Translations under genes and position numbers: made by a program | Shown: one piece after another, positions 39,986-49,812 of the stretch | How positions within the stretch are numbered: the first letter of the stretch is position 1 | How the letters are laid out: each line of letters begins with the position of its first letter | NCBI RefSeq assembly: GCF_024679095.1 | Contig: NC_066512.1 | Span: 11,809,097 to 11,873,096 of the forward strand | DNA length: 64,000 nucleotides | Origin: Eriocheir sinensis | Lineage: Eukaryota; Arthropoda; Malacostraca; Decapoda; Varunidae | Direction of reading: 5' to 3' | The notes under the pieces: generated by a model | What the model was told of the DNA's origin: nothing | The model's database searches: none | Seen by the model: the letters and a program-made list of their open reading frames with translations, nothing else

Positions 39986-41109
39986 AGCCTAGACTTTTAA
40001 GGTTTTGGTGATATATTGTTTACGTTCACCTATACGGCGCGGGAAAGAGATGAAGTGTGAGGATGTGCTACCGAGAGGAGTTTTAAAATTGTTGACGGTG
40101 CAGCGTCCAAAAGGGGAAGGACACTTGTGTACACAGTAAATTAGTATTTTCCTTTAATTACTAAAACTGGGAAAAGAATAGATTCAGGGAGTAAGGAATC
40201 ATTAAGAAAGTACTGCATATTGATGATATTGTCGTGCGTGGTGGAAAAATAAGAAATTACCTTCGAGGAAAATTTTAATTATTTTTTTCAGAAACTGATT
40301 AAGAAGGTGAAGAACATGAATGTAGCGGGAAACATTTACGTTTTATAAAATCATGTCGTTTTAAATGCAAGAATACCGCAGCTATTTACAATGAAGTAGC
40401 ACTTTTATCGTATATTATTATAGGGAAAGGAGAAAGAGCTAATAATGGGATGTCGAATTAAGTTGTAGTCTTATTATGATATAGACGTAAGGTAAAACAA
40501 GAGAACTTCATATATTACAATCTAAACTAAACTGAACAATACATCGGCGTAGTGAGATATCTTAATCATTTTTTCTTTTAACTTCACGGAAAGGAGGCAC
40601 TTAAAGATGCTGAGATGAATGAAGCATTGATACATCAGCATACACACAAATCTCTTTCCCCAAAGAGGTCACTGTGACGCAGAGACGGGGCTCTCGTAAG
40701 AGTGATATTTTAGAATCTCGATAGTTTACCTTTTCTCCTATATATGCTACATTTTGGGGGAGGGAAATATTTTCGAGCATTATATGGCTCAGTTACTTTC
40801 GAATATTATGCTTAGCAGGGTCGTATGAGCTCTAGTTACGTAGAAATCCTTGGGCACGTACATACGCTCGCATTTACACGTAATAAAACTACAGGATTAT
40901 GCTCCGGAATTGGGGGTCTCATGTATATCGCAGGAACAGACTTTGAAACTCAACAGTGAGTGAGAAAAGAGCGAAAAGTTTTGCTGCTGTCCAAGTTCGG
41001 CATTTCGATTGTTTTGGAAGTATTTCTCCCGAGGTCGGCAGCTCTAATACTTTCTAATGATATGCTTTACAGGAGCCGTAGTTGAGGAGAACTCTATATG
41101 CAAGCTCGG
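39986..41109. other. No gene seen
   Basis: AT-rich, single-copy-looking sequence. No repeat or coding motif found. Confidence 0.45.
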
Positions 41110-41454
41110 ACGCTTTTCAAAAGCACCTTTCCACTTCTGATCTTCTATCTGATAGCCAGTACGGGTTCCGCAAGGGGTGTTCTACTGCCAATCTTCTTGC
41201 TTTCTTAACTGACTCTTGGTCATCCTCTCTTATCCGTGTCGGTGAAACTTTCTCAGTTGCGCTAGACATATCGAAAACTTTCGATAGAGTCTGGCACAAG
41301 TCTTTGCTTTCAAAACTGCCCTCTTTCGGATTCTATCCTTCTCTCTGTTCCTTCATCTCCAGTTTCCTATCCGGCCGTACTATATCTGATGTGGTAGACG
41401 GTGGTGTTCCACAGGGCTCTGTCCTATCACCCACTCTCTCCTGTTATTCATTAA
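41110..41454 (+). mobile_element. LINE-B RT fragment
   Basis: [58 protein letters not shown] and [14 protein letters not shown], the centre of the LINE-B RT. It has a 27-bp-scale deletion before GGVPQG (the VDGHCSS...INS block is missing). It stops before the catalytic box, at the junction with the folded-back gene end. Confidence 0.85.
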
Positions 41455-42042
41455 TCGAGCACGGGAGCATCCTCGATCACACATGCTGTTCTTGCAGTGA
41501 CAATATTTCTTTCGTTTGAATTCTGCAGGTTTTGCCTCCTTCAGCATCATGGTTGCCACCAGTTTGCCACCGATAAGCTCTCTGACAAAGATAGTAGCAA
41601 CAGGGTAGGTTGGCTGAGACATGTGTGCTCGCTTGCATACAGCCAACTGATGCAGGGCTCGGCGAAGGAGTAACTGGAAGGCATATTCTGTTGGTGGAAG
41701 GCAACCCATGTCTCCTTTGATGTTGCCAAACAGATGTGCTCTCAGTGCATCCAAATTACCTCTAAAGTCACTCCTTTCATACAGCGACACAAAGTATCGC
41801 CTAGCTGATGTCACAACATATTCCTGAACATCCAGGCAACCATGATGCTGAAGGAGGCAAAACCTGCAGAATTCAAACGAAAGAAATATTATCATTGCAA
41901 GAACAGCATGTGTGATCGAGGATGCTCCTGTGCTCGAGCCCATGTGAAGTGTGTCATCGCATGTTTCTGCACTGGCGATCCTAACAAATGTTCAAGGATT
42001 GAGCTCGCACTCGAAGACAGTGACATGCATTACACAGTCTAA
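41455..42042. pseudogene. Inverted duplicate of a gene end with CXC-type Cys motif
   Basis: Arms 41455-41557 and 41835-41938 are about 103 bp and nearly identical in reverse complement. The plus copy (from 41842) reads KEAKPAEFKRKKYYHCKNSM, then CDRGCSCARAHVKCVIACFC and TGDPNKC, with a stop at 42040, a Cys array like a tesmin/CXC end. The minus copy extends upstream instead: EYVVTSARRYFVSLYERSDF, LPPTEYAFQLLLRRALHQLA, then the same Cys start. From memory, LPPTE...R then a Cys-rich end is how proteins of the family at 12095 finish. The minus copy has lost its end to the LINE-B junction. Confidence 0.6.
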
Positions 42043-42507
42043 GTTATTTTGTTCATTGCAAGTTTTTCTCAATCATTATTACAGACACTGTTTCCAGGAA
42101 TTAAATGCAATTTGTTGTGTACATTATTTCATGTGATTTTTTTTTCACAATAAGGAATTATAAAAAAAAAAAATCTTATTTTTCGGTCAAAAAATAAAGG
42201 TTGCATATACAAAACTGGCCATGATTTTTTTGACGCAAGGTTTTCGGCAGAGCAGGCCTCTCATTCAGAGGACCTTAAAGTTCATATTAATAAATAAAAA
42301 AAAGAAAGTAAAGCATGCCATACTAGGTTCTCTCAAATTATGGGTGACTGGATCCCGGACTACTGGGCTCTCTATTCGCTCATCACCAGACATCAACATT
42401 ACCTCTACTTACATGTTTTGTCTTACATCTTGAGAGCCAATGTCTGCTGGCTATTATGAACTAGAAAAATAATAAACAGCGTAGGTCGATATACATATAT
42501 TTCTTTT
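42043..42507. other. No gene seen
   Basis: 3' flank of the plus-strand gene end, AT-rich, without further motif. Confidence 0.4.
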
Positions 42508-43825
42508 TTTATTTTACAGCAAGGGAGGTAGCTCAAGGGTAATAAAAATAAAATAAAAAGTTCGCTAGACGCTGCTCAAACAAAAGAAAATAGAACGAAA
42601 GACCAAAAGAGAAGTCAGTTTCGCGTGGAAAGGTGTCTTGGTACTTTCGTCTTGAATGAGTTCAAGTCGTTGGCAGCGGGAAATACAGACGGAGGGAGGC
42701 TGTTCCAGAGTTTACCAGTGAAAGGGAAAAATAAATGAAGATGCTGGTTAACTCTTGCATAATCGAAAGTATTAAGTCGTGTGCAGCGGGGCTGCAAGTT
42801 CAGAAGAGCAGTTAGCAAGAAAATATCGATAGAAGAGGGAAAGAGATGCAACATTGCGGCGGAATATGAGAGGTAGAAAACTTCTATTAAGAGAAGGGGA
42901 TTTGATGACACGAAGAGCCTTTGACTCCATTCTGTCTAGGAGGACCGTGTGTGTGGAGCACCCCTACACATGAGATGCATACTCCATACGAGGAAAGACA
43001 GCATCTGGGAGGGGGAAAAGAATTAGCGGAGACGGTATAGAACGCCCGACCTAGAGGAAGCTGATTTAGCGAGAGAGGAGATATGAAGTTTCCAGTTAAG
43101 ATTATGAGTGAAAAAAAGACCAAGAATGTTTATTGTAGAGGAAGGTTACAGCTGAGTGTTGTTGAAGAATAAGGGGATAGGCGTTTGGAAGATTGTGTCA
43201 GGTTAATAGGTGGAGAAACTGAGTTTTTGAGGCACTGAAGGACACCAAGTTCCTTTTGACCAAATCGGAAATAAAAGCAAGATCTGCGGTCAAGCGTTCT
43301 GCAGTCTTCAGCCTGGAATCACGTAATTTCTGTGGGGAGGGTCTTCTGTTAAATGATGTTGAGTAATGTAGAGTTAGTCATCAGCATAGGAGTGGATAGG
43401 ACAACTTGTTATAGAAAGAAGATTATTAATGAACAACAGAAAAAGAGTGGGAGATAGGACAGAGACCTGCGGGACACCACTGTTGATAGGTTTAGGGGAA
43501 GAACAGTGACCGTCTAACACAGCTGAGATAGAACGGTCGGAAAGGAAACTGGAGATGAAAGTACAGAGAGAGGGATAAAAAGCGTAGGAGGGAAGTTTAG
43601 AAAGGAAAGAGTTGTGACAGACTCTGTCAAAAGCTTTTGATATTTCAATGGCATCAGAAAAAAAGCTTCACCGAAACGGCTAAGCGAGGATGACCAGGAG
43701 TCAGTTAGGAAGGCAAGATCAATAGTAGAACGCCTTTTGCGGATCCCATACTGTAAATCAGATAAAAGGTCAGAAGTGGATGGATGCTTATTAATATCCC
43801 GTTTAATGATCTCTCTCCTTCAACA
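42508..43825 (-). mobile_element. LINE-B copy 2, decayed RT + 3' UTR
   Basis: Read from the right: [67 protein letters not shown] and LFINNLL, then a [14 protein letters not shown] box near 43370, a thumb, and the C-terminus TGKLWNSLPPSVFPAANDLN, RHLSTRN. The 3' UTR keeps TACCCTTGAGCTACC. Many frameshifts and stops. Its 5' end lies close to a (CA)n array. Confidence 0.85.
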
Positions 43826-43842
43826 CCAAGGTAAAACACAAA

Positions 43843-43848
<6 letters not shown>

Positions 43849-43873
<25 letters not shown>

Positions 43874-43879
43874 CACGCG

Positions 43880-43917
<38 letters not shown>
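43849..43917. repeat. (CA)n/(CG)n microsatellite
   Basis: CA run broken once by CGCGCGCGCG. It abuts the 5' end of the next retroelement. Confidence 0.97.
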
Positions 43918-43919
<2 letters not shown>

Positions 43920-45440
43920 TATCGCCTCTCAAGCTGTGGTTCCTGGATGACGGCACCTTAGCTGGACCTATAGAGACCGTCACCGCCGACCTGCACCGCC
44001 TATTCCCGACCCTCCGAGAACTAGGTCTCGAGATTAACTCGCGCAAATGCAAAATCACCCATCTCGACGGCCAAGGGAGCGCCAGCACGGACGAAGAGGG
44101 CCGGACTGTACGTGCAGAAGGAAGCGGCGCCGCCTCCTACTCCAACGACGGAGCCTCCACCGATAACGAGGCGAACGTCGGCCCTCACATCGACACATTT
44201 TTCTGTGTCGCCCGCCCCACACCTCTCACAAGTCTCTCCATCCTGGGCGCCCCTATTCATGCTCACAGCAATGAGGAAGCCTTAGCCAACATCGAGGACA
44301 TCACCAGGACGCTCATCGATAGGACGGCCAACATCGGCAGCCAGGCGGCCCTCTTCTTCCTGTCCAGGTACGTAGCAGTGCCGAGAGCCACGTACCTGCT
44401 GCACGCAGCACCAGTCTATACGGGTGAAGATTCCTTGCGGGCCATCGACGAGCTGATGCGGGAAGCAACATCACTTAACTGCAACGTACAGCTTGATGAC
44501 GACGCGTGGTCACAGGCCTCCCTGCCGCTGCGTTTTGGAGGTTTGGGCGTGAGGCGGCAGGCCGACGTTACACTTCCTGCCTACATCGGTAGAAGCATCA
44601 CGGGACCTGGTCTGTACCATTAACCGCCGTCCCAATGGCGACAGACCGGCCCGCCTGGCCTCTGCCATGGACGCTTTTACCACTAACCAGTGCCCGAACC
44701 TCGACCCGGAGCTCAGACTGCCGCAGCGCAACCTGGATGAGGCATCCTCCACGCACCGCCTGGACGACCTGTTAGCCCGCGCCAACCAGGTCTACCAGGC
44801 CAGGCCGCCTCAGCACCACACAGAGGGGCCTGGCTGTCAGCCGTCCCCGTTGAGGTCCTTGGCCTCCTTCTGCCCGACGAGGCGGTCCGCGTGAGCGTCG
44901 CCCTGAGGTTGGGCACACGCGTCCAACAACCTCACTGCTGCCGCTGTTGGCCTGTCCTGCCACAGGAACCCCGGCTGCCTGCCCCGCCACGCAGCTCTCA
45001 ACGACGTCATGTACCGGGCCCTGGCCGCCGCTGACCTTGTGGCCATCCTCGAGCCGCGAGGCCTGGACCGAGGAGACGGACGCCGACCGGACGGCATCAC
45101 AGTCTTCCCCTTATGGCGAGGCAAGATGGTGATGTGGGACGCCACCTGCATCAACACATTTTCCACCACCCACACCATCAACTGCGCTTTTGCTGTTGGA
45201 GCTGCCGCACGCGCTGCCGAAGAGCGCAAGCGTCACCCCTACGCGGCCCTGGCCCAGCGCTACGATTTTGTGCCCCTTGCCGTGGAGACGAGCGGGGTGC
45301 TGGGACCTGCCTTCGGGGACCTGCTGCAGGACATCGGCAGGCGCGTCAGCGGGCGTAGCGGGGAGCCTCGCGAGACGGCATGGCTGAGGCAGCGCGTCAG
45401 CATTGCCGTGGCGCGTGGTAACACAGCAGCGATGTGTGGG
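43918..45440 (+). mobile_element. GC-rich retroelement: FLDDG-type RT end + nuclease-like domain
   Basis: The frame opens at LKLWFLDDGTLAGP (43931), an RT catalytic box with both Asps. It continues HRLFPTLRELGLEINSRKCK (the thumb entry), SILGAPIHAHSNEEALANI, SRYVAVPRATYLLHAAPV and DDDAWSQASLPLRFGGLGVR. A 1-base frameshift near 44590 leads to SVEASRDLVCTINRRP. After a degraded Cys/His stretch (HCCRC; GLSCHRNPGCLPRHAALND) comes DGRRPDGITVFPLWRGKMVM and WDATCINTFS. The RPD...WDxT spacing resembles a PD-(D/E)XK nuclease, the kind found behind the RT in endonuclease-at-C-terminus LINEs. It ends AVETSGVLGPAFGDLLQDIG and SIAVARGNTAAMCG. Much higher G+C than its neighbours. 5'-truncated. Confidence 0.7.
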
Positions 45441-45469
45441 CCCCCGGACTGTAGCCCTCACCCCTACCC

Positions 45470-45666
45470 GCAGTTCGCACACGCCCACACACACACGCGA
45501 GCACGCACACACACACACACACATAAAAAAATACACGCACATCCAGATGTTTGCCATCCTAGGAGGTGCACGTCACAGCAGCCTGCGGAAAGGTCGGGGC
45601 AGCTGCCATCACACCCTGTGATGCCAACGAAATAAATATTGGTGGAGACACACACATACACACCCA

Positions 45667-45711
<45 letters not shown>
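45470..45711. repeat. (CA)n blocks
   Basis: (CA)n at about 45477-45523 and 45651-45711, separated by about 130 bp that still looks like the 3' flank of the retroelement (AATAAATATTGG at 45631). Confidence 0.9.
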
Positions 45712-45713
<2 letters not shown>

Positions 45714-45721
45714 ACACTCAC

Positions 45722-46118
45722 AGTAGTAGTAGTTGAAGTTTATTGACAAATTTGGCAAGCAATATAATTACAATCTGACACAAGACAACAATAAATTTCG
45801 ATTTTTGTCCAGTTAACAATAATAATCACAAAAACAATCTACAGTATGTAGGGGGCTATGGCTAAGATTTTCTATTTCCCTACAAACCTGAACTATAAGT
45901 CTTCAATACCTCATGTATATAACTATACAACTCATACAGATATATTGAAACACCAGAATTTTCTCTTTACTACACTCCCACACGACCACAACGTGTAACG
46001 AAACACACGAGAAATTAATCCAGACAAGGAAAGGTTTTGCCGGCGCCGGGGATCGATCCCGCGACCAGAGAGACGGGAGAGCCACTCCTTAACCAGTCGG
46101 ACAAAGAGGTGCCCCCCT
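45722..46118 (-). mobile_element. Third SINE type: tRNA-like head and (CTA)n tail
   Basis: On the minus strand the head reads GGCACCTCTTTGTCCGACTG, GTTAAGGAGTGGC and CGCGGGATCGATCCCCGGCG, a B-box-like GGATCGATCCC. The 3' end is CAATAAACTTCAACTACTAC then TACTGTG, a polyadenylation-like signal followed by CTA repeats. No coding frame. Confidence 0.5.
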
Positions 46119-46734
46119 CACAGTGTGAGTAATGGGAGGCTCGCCCATCAGGCAAGTCAGATGCACTACAACATGTTTTGATTTAATAAGTCTGTAATAT
46201 TACCAAAACCTAACTTTTGGTACCTACCCCGACATGGTTATGTTAAGGGACAATCTATTAATACATGTTTTCAGTTTGTACACTTGTACTGTCACACTCA
46301 CACACCCGTTCCTCACGATTTGTGCGGCTCCACCTCCCAACCTACACTCGAAGGCTGTGGAACATCACGCGGACCCTCGTGAATGACTCTTATGGTCTGG
46401 AATATATGTCTTGGTTTCATATATTTTGTGTTTAGTCATTGGTTAATTAAGTTGCGTCACATATGTGTTAATTTTTGTTTTCAGTGTGTTTTCTCGAATT
46501 TCATTTATTACTTTTTTTAATGGGCTCACTGCTTCGTCATAACTAATTGATCTTTCTAAGAAACGGAAGCCATGAGTATTAGCTTCACTTCACACAGGGT
46601 ACAACTGGTGGAATGGCTCACTCTTATCTACATGTTCCCGCTTCGACTCAATCAAATTTTTCCTCTTTTTTACAATAACGGAGTGAAATGGGGAACTCCA
46701 ACTCCCATACACAGACTATAACTTGTGTTCTTTC
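46119..46734. other. No gene seen
   Basis: AT-rich sequence, no motif recognised. Confidence 0.4.
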
Positions 46735-47721
46735 GGATACCTACTATTCATATCAGACCCTATGACATACCGTTTTTCGCAAATATCTTTCAAACGAAGA
46801 CTCGGATCAGCATGAGACTTTGGCACAGATTGCTTCACACACCGCTAATTTTTGACGCTATTGTGCAATGCCAGATGCGGTTAATTATGGCGTTTACTCT
46901 TGACTGTGATGGCAAAACCTGCGTGAGCCACTTACACATTCGAACAGGTGAGGCGTGACGTATTTGTGACGTGTATCCACCACCTACCTCCACCCCTGGC
47001 TTCCCTTAAGACGGTGTCACACTAGCACTTTTTCCATCAACTTTTTCCGTCGTTTTTCTGAAAATCGTCGATATCTTGGCTGCGGCCTGTCACACACAAA
47101 CGGTGTTTCGTCTGAAACTTTCTGTCGGCACAGGCCAAGGAGTGTAAACAAACATGGAGTCCACGCTGCGGCAAAGATACGCTGCTCTGAACCTAATACT
47201 ATGTATTGTGAGACTTAGACGAGCTAAACAAGCCAAAAAGCGTGCATGGATGCGCTCATGGTTGGCTCGTCGGGAAAAAGAAAGTGTGTACCACAGGCTG
47301 TTAAAAGAGCTGAGTTTAGAGGATCATGAGACTCTGAAGAATTGGATCAGGTTGGACAAGAGCCAGTACCACAGACTTCTTGAGTTAGTGACACCTCTTA
47401 TTGCCAGAAGTGACACCAGGATGAGGAAGCCTGTCACTGCAGGAGAGCGTTTGAGACAGGTTGAAGCCACGCGGAAAGTCTCGGTCTTGGTCTTGGAAAT
47501 GTATACAAAGGCGGAAACGATCCTGATCGTCTGAAAAATTCATGCGATAAGTTCATGCGGAACGATGGAAAATCAACGGAAATCGCATTAATCGACGGAA
47601 AAAGTGCTAGTGTGACACCGCCTTTACTCCCATCCCTCCCTTTCCCTCCCTCCTACCCTCCTCCTTCTCCCCCGCACTCTCTCCCCCCGCCCTCTTTCTC
47701 CCCCATACCTCCCTTCTCCCC

Positions 47722-47782
<61 letters not shown>
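46735..47782 (+). repeat. Left arm of inverted duplication (with Harbinger inside)
   Basis: 46735-47005 plus 47624-47782 matches the reverse complement of 48439-48863. Blocks include CATACCGTTTTTCGCAAATA, TTGTGCAATGCCAGATGCGG, CCACCACCTACCTCCACCCC, CTCCCATCCCTCCCTTTCCC and a (CT)n array at 47725-47782. The Harbinger-like insert (47009-47623) is absent from the other arm. Confidence 0.92.
47009..47623 (+). mobile_element. Harbinger-like DNA transposon, 615 bp, internally deleted
   Basis: Ends: AGACGGTGTCACACTAGCAC on the left and, reverse-complemented, AGGCGGTGTCACACTAGCAC on the right, continuing TTTTTCC. TTA lies immediately outside both ends (47006-47008 and 47624-47626), the 3-bp target expected for PIF/Harbinger. 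The 126-residue frame (47154-47534) reads AKKRAWMRSWLARREKESVY, HRLLKELSLEDHETLKNWIR and RMRKPVTAGERL, which resembles the N-terminal part of a Harbinger nuclease before its catalytic DDE residues. The catalytic part is missing, so it would need a transposase supplied elsewhere. Confidence 0.85.
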
Positions 47783-47784
<2 letters not shown>

Positions 47785-48435
47785 CCCCCCTTGGTGTACA
47801 TGCGATGTGAAGCTTTGCACGCATATGACTTGTCTATAATGGTGGATAGCTCGAAAGTATATGCCAAGTATGGTATGGTGTTTTATGCACACGACCCTAA
47901 TTCCTGTTCCAGCGTAACTGCCATGGATGTTGCTTAAGTGCTGTATGAGGTTTGTTTGCCAGTTGAAAGTTGTACGAGTATATGACCCTCCTTCCCACAG
48001 ATTACGTTAAGCGTATGATGGGATGAAGCACGTAGCTGACGCTTGATCATTTATAGGAAATCGCGAAAGAGACGGAAAGGAATAAGGATGGAATTGAAGC
48101 AGGAATTCATTGCAGAGTAAAAACGTGAAACGAAATTGGAGAAATATATGAACATTTTCTTCTGATATTAAGAAAAGACTGCTATACGATATGTGTTCAT
48201 GTAGATAGCTATGTTAAAAAGTCATAGCACACAAAAATAGACAGCGAGTATATAATGGGTGGATTAATAATGTAAATAACTGACCACATATGTTACTTCA
48301 AAAGTCATCACCATCGACAAACAGGTCATCCTCGTCATCACTGCTGATGCTGATGCAGACTTCATACAATTTATATTTATCTACCATTAATTCAAGTCAT
48401 ACGTGTGCATGTATTCATATCTCGTGTATATCGCA

Positions 48436-48438
<3 letters not shown>
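47783..48438. other. Spacer between the duplication arms
   Basis: Next to the (CT)n/(GA)n blocks the two sides remain weakly alike (CTTGGTGTACATGCG against CTTGCGATATACACG). The centre looks unique, with no coding motif. Confidence 0.5.
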
Positions 48439-48504
<66 letters not shown>

Positions 48505-48863
48505 GGGGGGGGGCAGGTATGGGGGAGAAAGAGGGCGGGGAGAAGGAGGAGGGTAGAAGGGAGGGAAAGGGAGGGATGGGAGTAGGGGAAGCCAGGGGTG
48601 GAGGTAGGTGGTGGATACACGTCACAAATACGTCACGCCTCACCTGTTCGAATGCGTAAGTGGCTCACGCAGGTTTTGCTATCATAGTCAAGAGTAAACG
48701 CCATAATTAACCGCATCTGGCATTGCACAATAGCGTCAAAAATTAGCGGAATGTGTGAAACAATCTGTGCCAAAGTCTCATGCTGATCCGAGTCTTCGTT
48801 TGAAAGATATTTGCGAAAAACGGTATGTCATAAGGTCTGATATGGATAGTAGTAAACATTTCA
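48439..48863 (-). repeat. Right arm of inverted duplication (empty Harbinger site)
   Basis: (GA)n at 48439-48497 and a G-run, then the reverse complement of the left arm. At 48585-48595 it reads, reverse-complemented, GGCTTCCCCTACTCCCATCC, which is the left-arm sequence with the Harbinger and one TTA removed. Confidence 0.92.
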
Positions 48864-48885
48864 CTAGTTTATTGTACTGTTTTTC

Positions 48886-49500
48886 TATGCCTTTTGTTTT
48901 GTCAGCCATGATTCTGCATCATACAACAGTGATGTAATCACCGCAGCATCAAACACTGTTTTCTTACAGAAAAAAAGCATCCTTGTGTTACTCGCACAAA
49001 ATGATAATTTATTTACCACTGCTTCACTCGCGATCTCATGGCGCGCCACTACTGCATCTCTCCTGCCAGAGTCAGTAAACCACGCACCGAGATATAAATA
49101 CTCCGAAACATAACTCATAATTAATCTATCAACTGCCAAGCACGGTTTATCCAGGTCCTGCCCATTAATTACAAAAAAAAAAAAAAACTTATTTTTCTTT
49201 TCATTAATTTCCATCCCACTTTCTCTACAAAACTGACACACAACAGTAAGTTTCTTCTCGCACATTTCTCGACTGGTTGCAAGTATCATGGCATCGTCCA
49301 TCAACAATAAGACAAATAAACTTCCTAGAAATCCATCAGGTGGTATTAGTCTCTTCAACATTCTAACCATATAGTCTACATATATAACAAACAATAAGCA
49401 GCTCGATGGGGTCCCCTGCCGAACACCAAAAGATGCGTCTATGGTTGCTGACTTAAGGATGCTTTTAGTACACCGATACATCATCTGAATAGCTCGCACA
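48886..49500 (-). mobile_element. LINE-E RT fragment (LMDD type)
   Basis: Read from the right: AIQMMYRCTKSILKSATIDA, SFGVRQGTPSSCLLFVIYVD (RT palm block), FVLLLMDDAMILATS (catalytic box with two Asps), CQFCRESGMEINEKKNKFFF, FVINGQDLDKPCLAV, VSEYLYLGAWFTDSG and ITSLLYDAESWL. The motif order and LMDD box differ from LINE-A, B and C. Poly-T (49172-49184) falls inside the KKNKFFFFFV segment. It ends near the right arm of the inverted duplication. Confidence 0.75.
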
Positions 49501-49812
49501 TTCACATACACACATACACATATCCTGCCCCCCCCCCCCCCACACACACAGAAAATAGGGAAGGATCATCAACTTCTGGCTCATACGCTCACCCTGCATG
49601 TATGTGTGGTATTCCTTGTTCCTTTCAATATTTTTATCTTCTGTTCTCATTCCCAAAGATGCAATCAAGGGCTTTTGTGCTAAATAACTCTCCACTGACT
49701 CCTATGCTTCCTACCTCATTCCTGTCTATCTTGCTTCGATCTTTCCTTCCTTCGTTCCTCCCTACCTGCCGATCTTGATTCTTCCTCTCCTCTCTTTCCT
49801 TCCTTCGCTCCT
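49501..49812. other. Pyrimidine-rich flank with C-run
   Basis: A run of C at about 49529-49540, then TTCCTTCCTTCG-type sequence leading to the poly-T of LINE-B copy 3. Confidence 0.6.

Noticed and set aside
44510..45557. Minus-strand Arg/Ala/Pro frames
   Set aside because: They are GC-driven shadows of the plus-strand retroelement, whose frames hold the RT and nuclease-like motifs.
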